64,000 bases of DNA, from contig NZ_JAJKBG010000004.1 in assembly GCF_022750635.1 (NCBI RefSeq), positions 62,001 to 126,000 on the forward strand. The letters are read 5' to 3'. Source of the DNA: Brevundimonas pishanensis (lineage in GTDB: Bacteria; Pseudomonadota; Alphaproteobacteria; Caulobacterales; Caulobacteraceae). Positions 16,163 to 26,038 of this stretch are shown piece by piece. Every line of letters starts with the position of its first letter. Within the stretch, counting starts at the first letter, position 1. Made by a program: the position numbers and the translations under genes. Below the pieces are notes generated by a model. That model was given only the letters and a program-made list of their open reading frames with translations, ran no database searches and was not told the origin of the DNA.

Positions 16163-16630
16163 CTAAACAGGTAGCGCCGTCGTATATTTCACCTGACTGA
16201 GGGCAAAGTGGGAGGCGGCTGTCGCGACGTTGGCATGGTTCAGAAGTTCCCGCATCAGAAACCGCTCATAGCCTGCCACGTCCTCGGCCACGATCCGCAG
16301 CAGATAGTCCCATTCGCCGGACATGGAGTGCGCCTCCATCACCTCGGGCTTGGTGTTCAGAAACGCCTCGAAAGCTTGTCGGTCATTGGGCGAGTGCGAC
16401 TTCATACGCACCTGACACATGACGTTGACCCCGCGCCCCACCCGCTCGGCATCTACCAACCGCACCTGCGCCTTGAGAACGCCTGCCTCCTCCATCGCCT
16501 TGATCCGGCGCCAGCATGAAGCGGGCGACGATCCGGCCAGTTCGGCGAGCGCCGCGTGGCTCAGCGAAGAATCCGTCTGGAGTAAACGTAGCAGTCGACG
16601 ATCCACCTCGTCGAGATCATATCGTTTCAT
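16163..16630 (-). CDS. Lrp/AsnC-family regulator next to phhA
   Basis: A 155-residue regulator with an N-terminal helix-turn-helix (LDEVDRRLLRLLQTDSSLSHAALAELAGSSPASCWRRIKAME) and a C-terminal RAM/AsnC ligand-binding domain (HSMSGEWDYLLRIVAEDVAGYERF). It is divergent from the phenylalanine hydroxylase gene. Lrp-type proteins often control the neighbouring amino-acid catabolic genes in response to the amino acid, so control of phhA by Phe or Tyr is likely. The start is uncertain: ATG at 16630 (MKRYDLDEVD) or at 16645. Confidence 0.9.
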   Translation of the reverse strand: MKRYDLDEVDRRLLRLLQTDSSLSHAALAELAGSSPASCWRRIKAMEEAGVLKAQVRLVDAERVGRGVNVMCQVRMKSHSPNDRQAFEAFLNTKPEVMEAHSMSGEWDYLLRIVAEDVAGYERFLMRELLNHANVATAASHFALSQVKYTTALPV

Positions 16631-16790
16631 ATTCGCGCCCATCATGAACCAGATTCATCATCCATCGTCATTTCACGCCCTGTTTTGAAAGGCAACGCGC
16701 AGAATGTGATGGCAAACTGTCGTAACAAGGATTTCGGGAAACGATCCCCATATAAGAGGGACACCCGACAGGTTTCAGGGAGGAACCGCC

Positions 16791-17657
16791 ATGGGCAGCC
16801 ACGCTCTACAGACGCCGCCGGAAGGTGCATCCAGCGACTGGACCATCCCGCAGAACTGGTCGGCCTATACACCTGAAGAACACGCCCTGTGGGACAAGCT
16901 TTATGCGCGCCAGACCGAGCTTCTGCCGTCGCGCGTGACGCCGGCCTTCATGGAAGGTCTGGATATTCTAAAGCTGTCTGACGGCGGCATCCCGAACTTT
17001 GAAGACCTGTCCGAGCGCCTGCACAAACTGACGGGCTGGCAGGTTGTGGCCGTGCCTGGTCTTGTACCGGACGACGTCTTCTTCGAGCATCTGGCCAACC
17101 GCCGCTTCGTGGCAGGCAACTTTATCCGAACGCCGGAACAGATTGATTATCTTCAGGAACCGGATGTGTTCCACGACGTGTTCGGCCACGTTCCGCTTCT
17201 CGCCCACCCTGTCTTTGCCGACTATATGCAGGCCTATGGCCAGGGCGGCATGAAGGCCATGAAGCACAACGCCATCCACAATCTGTCGCGCCTGTACTGG
17301 TACACGGTCGAGTTCGGCCTGATCAAAGACGGCGACGACATGAAGCTGTATGGCGCGGGCATCGTCTCGTCGCGCACGGAGTCGATCTTCGCGCTGGACG
17401 ACGCCTCGCCCAACCGCATCGGCTTCGACATGAAGCGCGTGATGCAGACCCGCTATCGTATCGACGACTTCCAGCAGACCTATTTCGTGATCGACAGCTT
17501 CGAGGACCTGCTTAAGCAGACCATCGAGACCGACTTCGCACCCATCTATGCCGAACTGGCCAACGAGGCCGAGTTCGAACCCGCCGACATCCTGCCGAAC
17601 GACCGCGTCTACACCACAGGCACCCAAGCCTGGGCCAACCGCGTCACGGACAACTGA
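16791..17657 (+). CDS. phhA: Phenylalanine 4-monooxygenase
   Basis: This pterin-dependent non-haem iron enzyme converts phenylalanine to tyrosine. The 288 residues match the bacterial monomeric form. The iron ligands are visible: two His in DVFHDVFGHVPLL and a Glu in LYWYTVEFGL. The family segments FIRTPEQIDYLQEPD and YGAGIVSSRTES are present. AGGGAGGAA precedes the ATG. It is the first step of the Phe-Tyr degradation cluster and lies 60 bases before hpd. A pterin recycling gene (phhB) is not in the window. Confidence 0.95.
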   Translation: MGSHALQTPPEGASSDWTIPQNWSAYTPEEHALWDKLYARQTELLPSRVTPAFMEGLDILKLSDGGIPNFEDLSERLHKLTGWQVVAVPGLVPDDVFFEHLANRRFVAGNFIRTPEQIDYLQEPDVFHDVFGHVPLLAHPVFADYMQAYGQGGMKAMKHNAIHNLSRLYWYTVEFGLIKDGDDMKLYGAGIVSSRTESIFALDDASPNRIGFDMKRVMQTRYRIDDFQQTYFVIDSFEDLLKQTIETDFAPIYAELANEAEFEPADILPNDRVYTTGTQAWANRVTDN

Positions 17658-17717
17658 TTTCATCTGATTTTAGCTCGCCCCTAAGATCGGGGTGACGACA
17701 GCAAGGAGACCATTCTG

Positions 17718-18788
17718 ATGGCCATTACCGCTGAAAACCCCATCGGCCTCGACGGCTTCGAGTTCGTAGAGTTCACCAGCCCCGATCCGGCCGCCATGAA
17801 GGCGCTGATCGAACAGCTGGGCTTTGTGGCGACCCACACCCACCCGACCAAGAAGATCACCCGTTACAAGCAGGGCCAAACCAACCTGCTGGTCAACTAC
17901 GAGCCGACCGGTCAGGCCGCCGACTTCCGCGCTGCCCATGGTCCGTCGGCCTCGGGCATGGCTTTCCGTGTGGCTGACGCTCAGCAAGCCTATGATCTGG
18001 CTCTGTCGCGCGGCGCGCACGCCGTTGACGCCTCGGTTGGTGCTCTGGGCGATGACGCCAAGGTGCTGCAAGGCATCGGCGGCTCGTACCTGTACCTGAT
18101 CGACCAGTACGGCGAAAAAGGCAGCATCTATGATGGCTGGACCGAGATCGCTGGCTGGCAGGAAGCCGAAGCCGCCAACTCGGTCGGCCTCGATATCCTC
18201 GACCACCTGACCCACAACGTAAAGCGCGGCCAGATGCGCACGTGGTCGACCTTCTACAACCAGATCTTCGGCTTCGAAGAGCAGAAGTATTTCGACATCA
18301 AGGGCAAGGCGACCGGCCTGTTCTCGCAAGCGATGATCGCGCCGGACAAGGCGATCCGTATCCCGCTGAACGAGTCCCAAGACGAAAACTCGCAGATCGA
18401 AGAGTTCATCCGTCAGTACAACGGCGAAGGCATCCAGCACCTCGCCATGACCACCGACAATATCTACGAGACTGTCGAAAAGCTGCGCGCCCGTGGCGTG
18501 AAGCTGCAAGATACCATCGAGACCTACTATGAGCTGGTCGACAAGCGCGTTCCGGGCCACGGTGAAGACCTCGAGCGCCTGCGCAAGAACCGCATCCTGA
18601 TCGACGGCAACGTCGGCGAAGAAGGCCTCCTGCTGCAGATCTTCACCGAAAACCTGTTCGGCCCGATCTTCTTCGAGATCATCCAGCGCAAGGGCAACGA
18701 AGGCTTCGGCAACGGCAACTTCCAGGCCCTGTTCGAATCCATCGAACTGGACCAGATCCGTCGCGGCGTCATCAAGGTCGACGCCTAA
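17718..18788 (+). CDS. hpd: 4-Hydroxyphenylpyruvate dioxygenase
   Basis: This enzyme converts 4-hydroxyphenylpyruvate to homogentisate using Fe2+ and O2. The 356-residue protein has two vicinal-oxygen-chelate halves. The three iron ligands are recognisable: His in LDHLTHNV, His in GIQHLAMTTDN and Glu in FFEIIQRKG. The start follows AAGGAG. It is located between phhA and hmgA in pathway order. A hairpin with a T run separates it from hmgA, so the downstream genes may be expressed at a different level. The aminotransferase that makes its substrate is not in the window. Confidence 0.96.
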   Translation: MAITAENPIGLDGFEFVEFTSPDPAAMKALIEQLGFVATHTHPTKKITRYKQGQTNLLVNYEPTGQAADFRAAHGPSASGMAFRVADAQQAYDLALSRGAHAVDASVGALGDDAKVLQGIGGSYLYLIDQYGEKGSIYDGWTEIAGWQEAEAANSVGLDILDHLTHNVKRGQMRTWSTFYNQIFGFEEQKYFDIKGKATGLFSQAMIAPDKAIRIPLNESQDENSQIEEFIRQYNGEGIQHLAMTTDNIYETVEKLRARGVKLQDTIETYYELVDKRVPGHGEDLERLRKNRILIDGNVGEEGLLLQIFTENLFGPIFFEIIQRKGNEGFGNGNFQALFESIELDQIRRGVIKVDA

Positions 18789-18801
18789 AGGCTGACCTTT
18801 T

Positions 18802-18833
18802 CGGGCGGGGCGATCACGCTCCGCCCGTTTTCT
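18802..18833 (+). terminator. Terminator or attenuator between hpd and hmgA
   Basis: CGGGCGGGGCG and CGCTCCGCCCG form a stem of about 10-11 bp with a four-base loop, followed by TTTTCTATTTT. It lies 13 bases after the hpd stop and ends 25 bases before hmgA. Confidence 0.65.
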
Positions 18834-18858
18834 ATTTTATCCGAGGGGAAAACGGCTG

Positions 18859-20151
18859 ATGTCCTCCAATACGCCTTCGTATCAGACGGGCTTTGCCAAC
18901 CATTTCGCGACCGAGGCTGCGGCCGGTGCCCTGCCCAAGGGTCGCAACTCGCCGCAGAAGCCGGCGATGGGGCTTTATGCCGAGCAGCTTTCCGGCACGG
19001 CCTTTACCGCGCCGCGTGACCACAACCACCGTTCGTGGCTGTACCGCCTGCGCCCGTCCGCGCAGCACGGCCCGTACAAGCCGTTCGATCAGGGTCTGGT
19101 CCGCTCTACCCCCTTTAACGAAACCACGCCCAATCCCAACCGCATGCGCTGGGACCCGCTGCCTATGCCCGACCAGCCGACCGACTGGGTCGAGGGTTTG
19201 GTGACCTATGGCGGCAATGGCTGTTCGGAAAGCGGCGCGGGCGTCGGTATTCACCTGTATGCCGCCAACCGTTCGATGGTGGACCGCGTGTTTTACTGTG
19301 CCGACGGCGAGATGCTGTTCGTGCCGCAGGAAGGCGCGCACCGCTTTGTCACCGAACTGGGCGTGATAGAGGCCAACCCCGGCCACATCGTCGTCATTCC
19401 GCGCGGTGTGCGTTTCCGCATCGAGTTGGAAGCCCCGATCCGCGGCTATATCTGCGAGAACTACGCCGCGCCGTTCCGCCTGCCCGACCTTGGCCCCATC
19501 GGTGCCAACGGGCTGGCCAATCCGCGCGACTTTGAAACGCCTGTCGCATGGTTCGAGGACGTGGATCGCCCGACGCAGTGCGTCCAGAAATACGGCGGAA
19601 AGCTGTGGGCCACGACGTTCGATCACTCGCCGCTGGATGTGGTGGGCTGGCACGGCAACTATGCGCCCTACCGCTATGACACGGCCAACTTCAACACCAT
19701 CGGCACGGTCAGCTTCGACCATCCCGATCCGTCGATTTTCACCGTCCTGACCAGCCCGTCGGATACGGTCGGCACGGCCAACTGCGACTTCGTCATCTTC
19801 CCGCCGCGCTGGATGGTGGCCGAGGACACCTTCCGCCCGCCGTGGTTCCACCGCAACGTCATGAGCGAGTTCATGGGCCTGATCACCGGAGCCTATGACG
19901 CCAAGGCCGGCGGCTTTGCCCCCGGCGGCGCTTCGCTGCACAACTGCATGAGCGGCCACGGCCCCGATCAGGCTTCGTGGGAAGGCGCAACCAACGCCGA
20001 CCTCAAGCCGCACAAGATCGAGAACACACTCGCCTTCATGTTTGAAACCCGCATGCCGATCCGTACGACAGCGTGGGCCGAGCAATCGCCGACGATGCAG
20101 CTCGACTACGACGACTGCTGGACCGGCTTCGACAAGGGTCAGGTGAAGTGA
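18859..20151 (+). CDS. hmgA: Homogentisate 1,2-dioxygenase
   Basis: This ring-opening iron dioxygenase converts homogentisate to maleylacetoacetate. The protein has 430 residues, as usual. The iron-site region is visible: a His in [15 protein letters not shown] with the Glu in the same segment, and a His in [13 protein letters not shown]. The N-terminus [13 protein letters not shown] is the family hallmark. GAGGGGAAA precedes the ATG. The next two enzymes of the pathway (maleylacetoacetate isomerase and fumarylacetoacetase) are absent from the window. Its stop overlaps the start of a small lipoprotein gene. Confidence 0.97.
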   Translation: MSSNTPSYQTGFANHFATEAAAGALPKGRNSPQKPAMGLYAEQLSGTAFTAPRDHNHRSWLYRLRPSAQHGPYKPFDQGLVRSTPFNETTPNPNRMRWDPLPMPDQPTDWVEGLVTYGGNGCSESGAGVGIHLYAANRSMVDRVFYCADGEMLFVPQEGAHRFVTELGVIEANPGHIVVIPRGVRFRIELEAPIRGYICENYAAPFRLPDLGPIGANGLANPRDFETPVAWFEDVDRPTQCVQKYGGKLWATTFDHSPLDVVGWHGNYAPYRYDTANFNTIGTVSFDHPDPSIFTVLTSPSDTVGTANCDFVIFPPRWMVAEDTFRPPWFHRNVMSEFMGLITGAYDAKAGGFAPGGASLHNCMSGHGPDQASWEGATNADLKPHKIENTLAFMFETRMPIRTTAWAEQSPTMQLDYDDCWTGFDKGQVK

Positions 20152-20489
20152 TCCGCGCCGTTTTGATTTCTGCGACCTTGGTGCTGGCAGGGTGCTCCAC
20201 CCCGCCCCCTCAGGTCCCGCAGGACGACGCCGCCTCTGCATGTGCCGCGCGCGGAGGCACGATGAAACCGGTCGGGCGGGCCCAAACCGTCCGCTGCGTG
20301 CTGAACTTCACCGATGCAGGCAAGGTCTGTACCGACGCTTCGCAGTGCCAAGGTGATTGTCTGGCCGAAGCCTCGGACACTCCGGCATCGGGTCAGGTGC
20401 AGGGACGCTGCGCCCCGACCAGCGACCGGTTCGGCTGCCGGACCGAAATCAAAAACGGCGTGGCCGAGCCGACACTGTGCATCGACTGA
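20148..20489 (+). CDS. Small Cys-rich lipoprotein coupled to hmgA
   Basis: A 113-residue predicted lipoprotein. The GTG start overlaps the hmgA stop (GTGA). The signal [15 protein letters not shown] has a standard lipobox with Cys at residue 16. The mature part is rich in cysteines ([48 protein letters not shown]), consistent with several disulfides. I do not know its role. The coupling to hmgA is probably regulatory convenience rather than a part in catalysis. After it, 20490-20691 has no gene I can support. Confidence 0.7.
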   Translation: MIRAVLISATLVLAGCSTPPPQVPQDDAASACAARGGTMKPVGRAQTVRCVLNFTDAGKVCTDASQCQGDCLAEASDTPASGQVQGRCAPTSDRFGCRTEIKNGVAEPTLCID

Positions 20490-20691
20490 GAAAAAACGGC
20501 GCGGGCGGCGAGAGGGATAGAGGGAGGGACGCCCGCGCTGAAGGTTCAGAGGGAAGAAACGCCGTCCAGAGACTGCCGGTCAGCTATGAGAGATTGCCGG
20601 CCACAATGATATGCAGAAAATCTAAAATATATCCGAGATACGCTGCCGTCATTTCAAATGCTTAGCTGACCCTAGCTCGTGCCAGACAAAA

Positions 20692-21396
20692 CTATTTCTC
20701 GGTACCTTCCATCACCTCATCGGCTTTCAACAGACCGTCTTCTAGCGTCAGCCGCCGCTTGCACTGGCGTGCGATTTCAGGATCGTGCGTACAGATCAGG
20801 AAGGTCGCACCGTCCTCCTGATTTACCTCGCGCATCAATTCCAACACCGTCTCAGCTGACTCGCGGTCCAGATTGCCTGTCGGTTCGTCGGCGATGATCA
20901 GGTCCGGTTTGTTCATCAGCGCACGTGCAATCGCCACGCGTTGTTTCTGGCCGCCGGACAAGCGGGTCGCAGGGAAGTTGATCCGATCTTTCAGACCCAC
21001 CCGCCCCAGCAGTTCCTCTGCCCGCTCGCGCATCTCGCGGCTGATGCCGCCTGCAGGTGCCGCCGCTGGAAAAGCGACATTCTCAAGCGCGGTAAAGTCC
21101 GGCAGCAGGTGGTGGAACTGGAAGACAAAGCCCAAGCGCTCGTTACGGAACAAGGCGCGCTTGCGTTCGGATAACTGGTCCACCCGCTCGCCCGCGATTT
21201 CCAGTTCGCCCGATGTCGGACGCAGCAGCAAGCCGACGATGGAAAGCAAGGTGGATTTGCCCGACCCCGATTGGCCCACCAGTGCGGTCAACTCTCCGTT
21301 GTCCAGCGTGACGTCGATGCCCTTGAGCACCAGCGTCTCTTCCTCGCCGTTTTGGAACGACTTCTTGATGCCCGTGGCTTTCAGCAGATGGGTCAT
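20692..21396 (-). CDS. ABC transporter ATPase (LolD/MacB type)
   Basis: A 234-residue ATPase. It has Walker [10 protein letters not shown] (about residues 39-47), the Q-loop [16 protein letters not shown], the signature [15 protein letters not shown], Walker [13 protein letters not shown] and an H-loop ICTHD. The [10 protein letters not shown] motif is characteristic of LolD/MacB-like type VII ABC systems. It overlaps the permease gene by four bases. With the permease and the HlyD-type adaptor it forms a MacAB-like tripartite export system. An outer-membrane TolC-type partner is not encoded here. Substrate unknown. Confidence 0.92.
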   Translation of the reverse strand: MTHLLKATGIKKSFQNGEEETLVLKGIDVTLDNGELTALVGQSGSGKSTLLSIVGLLLRPTSGELEIAGERVDQLSERKRALFRNERLGFVFQFHHLLPDFTALENVAFPAAAPAGGISREMRERAEELLGRVGLKDRINFPATRLSGGQKQRVAIARALMNKPDLIIADEPTGNLDRESAETVLELMREVNQEDGATFLICTHDPEIARQCKRRLTLEDGLLKADEVMEGTEK

Positions 21397-22595
21397 TGCT
21401 GGATCGCCTCCAACGGATCGACCTTGGCGGCATTTCGCGCCGGAATGATGGAGGCGATCACCGCACCCAGCGTCGTCAGCACCAGCGCGGCGACATAGCC
21501 CCCCTGCTCCGGCGCTATAGGCAAAGCCGAGGTGCCATCAGCCTTGGTGATCCCTTCCAGATACACGCACAGCCCGTAGCCCGCTCCACATCCGACCAGC
21601 GCCCCGACCAAACCGATCAGCAAGCCCTGAAGCAAAAACACCCAGATGATAAAGCTGCCCGAAATCCCGAAGGCACGCATAATCCCCACCTCGCTGCGAC
21701 GGCGATAGGCCGACAGCACCAAGGCGCTGGCGATACCGATGATGATGGAGATCAGGGAAAAGACCTGGATCATGGTACCGGTCTGGCCCTGCGCCTTGAG
21801 GGCGTCCTCAAGGCTTTCGTTCTTTTCCTGCCACGGCGTGACACGCAGCGCCGTCGCCTCGCCCAGAAACTTGGCCATGTCGCGGGCGTCTTCCGGTTGG
21901 CTCAGCTTCACCTCGATATTGGTCACGCCTTCCGGCAAGGCGAACAACGGGCGGGCTGTCTGGAGCGACATAAAGGCCACCCGCTCGTCCAAACTTTGCA
22001 AACCAGTGCGGAAGATGCCGCTGATGGTCAGTTGACGTTCAACGCCGCGCTCGGTGCGCAGTAGGACCGCCTGCCCCGCCTGCAAGCCGAACTCCTCGGC
22101 CATCTTGGCACCTATCAGCAGGCCATCGGCCCGCAGTTGGCCCGTGCCGTCGACGATCTTGGACGTGATTTGGGAGATGGCATCCACACCGTCCGGCTCC
22201 ACCCCCAGCACCGACAGGGGCGACACCGCCTCTCCCTTCACCAGAAACGCACTACCGGAGATTTGCGGACTAATGGCCGAAACGCCGTCCGTATTGCGCA
22301 GGAGGTCCACGACCATGGGCCAGTCGCGGATTTGCTTGCGTTGAAGTGTGGACACCAGCGCCACACTCTCGACCGGCACCTCGGCTTCAAGTACGCGGGC
22401 TACCCGCGTCGGGGCTTCGATGCTGACGTGCGCACTGTCACCCGTAACCTGTTCGGTCAGGCGAACTTCCAGCCCTGCGATCAGAGCGGTGATAAAGATG
22501 AACACCGTCACCCCCAGTGCGACCCCCGCGATCAACAACAGGGTCTGGCTGGGGTTCGACAACAGGTATCGACGGGCGACCTTGAACGCGAACAC
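21393..22595 (-). CDS. ABC transporter permease (FtsX/MacB type)
   Basis: A 400-residue inner-membrane permease with the FtsX-MacB layout. There is one N-terminal helix (about residues 15-38), a large periplasmic domain (about 45-265), and three C-terminal helices (about 275-300, 320-345 and 365-390). It carries the loop R.R..EIG.. motif as [16 protein letters not shown]. The start is a GTG four bases after the adaptor stop. It works with the ATPase downstream and the adaptor upstream, probably moving a lipid, peptide or small molecule by a periplasmic mechanotransmission mechanism. Confidence 0.9.
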   Translation of the reverse strand: MFAFKVARRYLLSNPSQTLLLIAGVALGVTVFIFITALIAGLEVRLTEQVTGDSAHVSIEAPTRVARVLEAEVPVESVALVSTLQRKQIRDWPMVVDLLRNTDGVSAISPQISGSAFLVKGEAVSPLSVLGVEPDGVDAISQITSKIVDGTGQLRADGLLIGAKMAEEFGLQAGQAVLLRTERGVERQLTISGIFRTGLQSLDERVAFMSLQTARPLFALPEGVTNIEVKLSQPEDARDMAKFLGEATALRVTPWQEKNESLEDALKAQGQTGTMIQVFSLISIIIGIASALVLSAYRRRSEVGIMRAFGISGSFIIWVFLLQGLLIGLVGALVGCGAGYGLCVYLEGITKADGTSALPIAPEQGGYVAALVLTTLGAVIASIIPARNAAKVDPLEAIQQ

Positions 22596-22599
22596 CGGC

Positions 22600-23673
22600 T
22601 CAGCGTCCGCTTGCCACGACCGGACGAATGGTCTTGCCGACCTCGACCGCAGCCGGATCGAGGACCAGCCGGTCGCCGGCCTTCAAGCCTTCGGTGATGA
22701 TGGCGTTCGTCGAGGGCCAGCGCTCGATAGTGACCGGTCGTTCGCGCACCGTGTTGTCAGCGTCCACTACGCGAACCTTTGGTGCGGCAGTGGCGTCGAT
22801 GACCGCCTGTCGCGGGATGGTAATCGCGCCTTGGCGGGTGTCGACCACGACGGTCAGGTCAATAGAGCGCCCCGGAGACAGCGTGCTGCCCCCCTCCGGC
22901 ATAAGCTTGATCAGACGGGCACCGGTCGCGGAGTTCACGCGCGGTGATACCTCCGAGACGCGCGCTGTGAATATCGCCTCACTGCCCGATGCAGCGGCGC
23001 GGGCCAGCATCCCCGGACGCAGGGTGTCGGCATAGGCTTCCTCTACTTCGGCCTGGATTTCGGTTCCGGAGTTGGAGCCCAACTCGAACAGGGTCTCGCC
23101 AACAGTCACAACCTGCCCGTTGTCGATGGGACGAACCAGAACGACGCCATTCATCGGCGACCGGATAGTGTATTCGCGCGTGCGCTCCGAAGACGCCCGC
23201 ACCGAGGCATTGGCTGCCGCCAGATTGGCCTCCGCGGTCTGCAGCGTAGCGCGGGCGGAATCCAGAGCGGCCTTGGCGGCGAAACCGCGCTCATACAGGG
23301 TTTGGGTGCGGCTGAAGTTCAGGCGGGCTTCGGCGACCTCAGCGCGGGCGGCAGCGGCGCGGGCCACCTCTACCTCTGTCTCGGCCTGTTCGACCGTCGC
23401 GCGAATGGTGGCCAGCGCAGCCCCTTGGGTGACCACATCGCCGTCATCCACAAACAGCTGCGTCACCTGCCCGGGGTTCGGAGACGCAACCTGCACCAGA
23501 TCCCCCGGACGGGCGCGCCCGACCACCGACAACCCTACCTCTATTGTTTGAGGTTTTACTTCAAAGACAGTCACTTCTGGTGGGCGCTGCATCTTCCAGA
23601 CCAGAAAGCCGACGAGCACTGCGGCGCACACGCCCGCGACGATCCACGCTGTCTGTTTCCGCCTGATTTTCAT
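22600..23673 (-). CDS. Periplasmic adaptor (HlyD/RND-MacA type)
   Basis: A 357-residue membrane-fusion protein. It has an N-terminal anchor helix (about residues 8-26), a biotinyl-lipoyl-like half (GDLVQVASPNPGQVTQLFVDDGDVV), a helical hairpin rich in Ala/Arg/Glu (about 85-165), and the second lipoyl half (IRSPMNGVVLVRPIDNGQVV). A beta-barrel and membrane-proximal domain follow. The start at 23673 is preferred to a TTG four codons earlier. It is the first gene of the three-gene efflux operon that ends at 20692. Confidence 0.9.
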   Translation of the reverse strand: MKIRRKQTAWIVAGVCAAVLVGFLVWKMQRPPEVTVFEVKPQTIEVGLSVVGRARPGDLVQVASPNPGQVTQLFVDDGDVVTQGAALATIRATVEQAETEVEVARAAAARAEVAEARLNFSRTQTLYERGFAAKAALDSARATLQTAEANLAAANASVRASSERTREYTIRSPMNGVVLVRPIDNGQVVTVGETLFELGSNSGTEIQAEVEEAYADTLRPGMLARAAASGSEAIFTARVSEVSPRVNSATGARLIKLMPEGGSTLSPGRSIDLTVVVDTRQGAITIPRQAVIDATAAPKVRVVDADNTVRERPVTIERWPSTNAIITEGLKAGDRLVLDPAAVEVGKTIRPVVASGR

Positions 23674-23795
23674 GCTGCCCCGCAATCCACTAACCCGTTG
23701 TCACAGGTGATGAACGTATACGACAACGGTAGAGGTTCCGATCTAACGGGAAATACTGAAAATTTCAGGTTTCCCGCCAGATCGGAGCGCTGGCT

Positions 23796-25862
23796 TTACC
23801 AGACCGGAACGCGCTGGGCCTTGTCCAGATACAGCTTCTGTCCGGGCTTGACGTCAAAGGCTTCGTACCATGCGTCGAGGTTACGCACGGTCTGGGCACG
23901 GTATGGACCCGGCGCGTGCACGTCCGTCAGCAGGCGGTTGCGCAATGCCGCCTCACGGAAGGCGCTGCGATAGTTCTGCGCCCAGCCAAGGAAGAACCGC
24001 TGATCACCTGTAAAGCCGTCGATGACGGGGGCTTCCTTGCCGTTCAAAGACAGTTTCCACGCGTCGTATGCCGCTTGGAGCCCCGCCGAGTCGGCAATGT
24101 TTTCGCCCAGCGTCAGACGACCGTTCACATTGGCATCCTCGAACGGCTTATAGTCATCGAACTGGGCTGCCAGCATGTCGGTCGCGCGGGTGAACTGGGC
24201 CTTGTCGGCGGGCGTCCACCAGTCACGCAGACGGCCGTGGCTGTCGAACTGCGAGCCCAGATTGTCAAAGCCGTGCGTGATCTCATGCCCGATCACGCCG
24301 CCGATGGCTCCATAGTTCACGGCAGAATCCGCATTCGGATCAAAGAAGGTCGGCTCCAGAATAGCGGCAGGGAAGATGATCGAGTTCTGGCTGGGCGCGA
24401 ACAAGGCGTTCACCTCTTGCGGGACCATGAACCATTCGCCGCGATCCACCGGCTGGCGCAGCTTGGCCAGCTGGCGCTGGTATTCGGCCATGTTGGCGCG
24501 CTCGACATTGCCGAACGCATCATCGGCACGTACCGACACCGCGCTATAGTCACGCCACTTGTCGGGATAGCCCACGCCGACACGCATGGCCTTCAGCTTC
24601 TCTTGCGCCTCGGCCTTGGTAGCGGGGGTCATCCACGTCAGGGCTTCGATGCGCTTGGCCAGCGCCGCCTTGATGTTGACGACCATGCGCTCGACCTCGG
24701 CCTTGGCCTCGGGCGGGAAGTACTTCTCGACGTACATGCGTCCCACAGCGTCGCCCAAAGCCACATTGGTCATGGCAATGGCGCGCTTCCAGCGTTCCGC
24801 TTGTTGCGGCGTGCCCGACAAGGCCGTGCCATGGAAGCTGAAGTGCGGGTCGACAAAGGCTTTCGACAGTAGCGGTGCACCACGGTCGATCGCGTGGAAC
24901 GCAAGATAGTCTTTCCACGTCTCCATCGGTTCGGACCCGACCAGGGCCGCCAGTCCAGTGATGGCTTCGGGCTGCCAAACCTTGACCGCCGATGCGCCGT
25001 TCAACCCTGCCGACTGGAAATAGGCGTTCCAGTCCATGCCCGGTGCCTTGGCCGCAAAGTCGGCGCGTGCCCACGTATTGTTAGCCTTGATGACATCGCC
25101 GGTGTCCAGTTGCGACCAGTGCGAGCGGGCGAGTCGGGTCTCCAGAGCCAGAACGCGGGCGGCGCGGGCTTCGGCATTGTCCATGCCCGCAAGCTTCAGC
25201 ATAGCGGCGACGTGCGTCTGATACTGGGTCCGCAGGGTCGCAAACCGAGGTGCCGGATCGAGGTAGTAGTCGCGATCCGGCATGCCCAGACCGCCTTGCA
25301 TCAGATACGGCATATAGCGCTCCGGATCATCCAGATCCTGAGCCACCCAAAGACCCAGCGGGCGATCCGTATAATAGTTGGTCGCGTTCAATGGATCGAC
25401 ATCGGCGCGCATCACCGAGCCCATATAGGACGACACTGCAGCACGGTCGGACAGCCCCGCAATGCGATCCAACTCGGGCTTCAGCGGGGCCAGACCACGA
25501 GCCTCGATGGCGGCTTCGTCCATGATGGCGACGTAGAAGTCAGCGACCCTCGCGGCGTCGCGGTCTTTGTTCTCGCGCGCGTGGGTGATCAGGTCTTTGA
25601 CCCGCGCGTCGGATTTTTCGGCCAGTACCGAGAAGGTGTTCCAACTGGATTTGTCGTCGGGAATCTTGGTCGACTTGACCCACGCACCGTTGGCGAAGGT
25701 GAAGAAGTCATCGCCGGCCGCGACCGAACGATCCATGCCGGCCGTATCGAACCCGAAGGTTCCGTACTCGGGCGTTCCCTTGGTGGTCATCGCGCCCGGC
25801 CCGGAGCAGGCCACCAAAATACAAGCGGCTGATGCCGCAACCATCAATGACTTCAACGACAC
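23796..25862 (-). CDS. M13-family metallopeptidase lipoprotein (PepO-like)
   Basis: A neprilysin-type zinc endopeptidase of 688 residues. The zinc motif HEITH is in GVIGHEITHGFDNLGSQFD, and the third ligand Glu with its Asp lies in GENIADSAGL. The family C-terminal region (FFLGWAQNYRS, RAQTVRNLDAWYEAFDVKPGQKLYL) is complete. The GTG at 25862 is chosen because GGGAGGAAG precedes it. The result is a lipoprotein signal with the lipobox LVAC, so the enzyme is likely tethered in the periplasm. It is divergent from a TrmB-type regulator, with a perfect inverted repeat between the two. Confidence 0.93.
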   Translation of the reverse strand: MSLKSLMVAASAACILVACSGPGAMTTKGTPEYGTFGFDTAGMDRSVAAGDDFFTFANGAWVKSTKIPDDKSSWNTFSVLAEKSDARVKDLITHARENKDRDAARVADFYVAIMDEAAIEARGLAPLKPELDRIAGLSDRAAVSSYMGSVMRADVDPLNATNYYTDRPLGLWVAQDLDDPERYMPYLMQGGLGMPDRDYYLDPAPRFATLRTQYQTHVAAMLKLAGMDNAEARAARVLALETRLARSHWSQLDTGDVIKANNTWARADFAAKAPGMDWNAYFQSAGLNGASAVKVWQPEAITGLAALVGSEPMETWKDYLAFHAIDRGAPLLSKAFVDPHFSFHGTALSGTPQQAERWKRAIAMTNVALGDAVGRMYVEKYFPPEAKAEVERMVVNIKAALAKRIEALTWMTPATKAEAQEKLKAMRVGVGYPDKWRDYSAVSVRADDAFGNVERANMAEYQRQLAKLRQPVDRGEWFMVPQEVNALFAPSQNSIIFPAAILEPTFFDPNADSAVNYGAIGGVIGHEITHGFDNLGSQFDSHGRLRDWWTPADKAQFTRATDMLAAQFDDYKPFEDANVNGRLTLGENIADSAGLQAAYDAWKLSLNGKEAPVIDGFTGDQRFFLGWAQNYRSAFREAALRNRLLTDVHAPGPYRAQTVRNLDAWYEAFDVKPGQKLYLDKAQRVPVW

Positions 25863-25939
25863 GGCTGCTTCCTCCCGACAGGGCCCGCACGCGGCGATGC
25901 CCTGATTCATGGTTCCAAACGCGGACTTCAGGCAAGAAA

Positions 25940-25964
25940 ACTAGTAGCCCCCGCTACTAGTCAA
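25940..25964. promoter_or_regulatory. Perfect 9-bp inverted repeat between the M13 peptidase and TrmB genes
   Basis: ACTAGTAGC (25940-25948) and GCTACTAGT (25953-25961) are separated by CCCC. On the minus strand a TTGACT (25959-25964) overlaps its edge and could be the -35 box of the peptidase promoter, which would place the repeat in the promoter spacer. It is a strong operator candidate, probably for the adjacent TrmB-type regulator. Confidence 0.5.
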
Positions 25965-26038
25965 ATGAGAAATGTGTAATCCTAACGCGTCGGGGAGGCA
26001 CGTGTTCAACGACCGCGTGTTGTGCAATTGGGGAAGCC

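Noticed and set aside
16646-16790. Sigma-54 type promoter before phhA, as known in pseudomonads
   Set aside because: No GG-N10-GC element of the required form was found. Only a weak TATAAG at 16751 was seen.
18832-20241. 469-residue minus-strand frame over hmgA
   Set aside because: It is antisense to homogentisate dioxygenase and has Arg/His/Val shadow composition.
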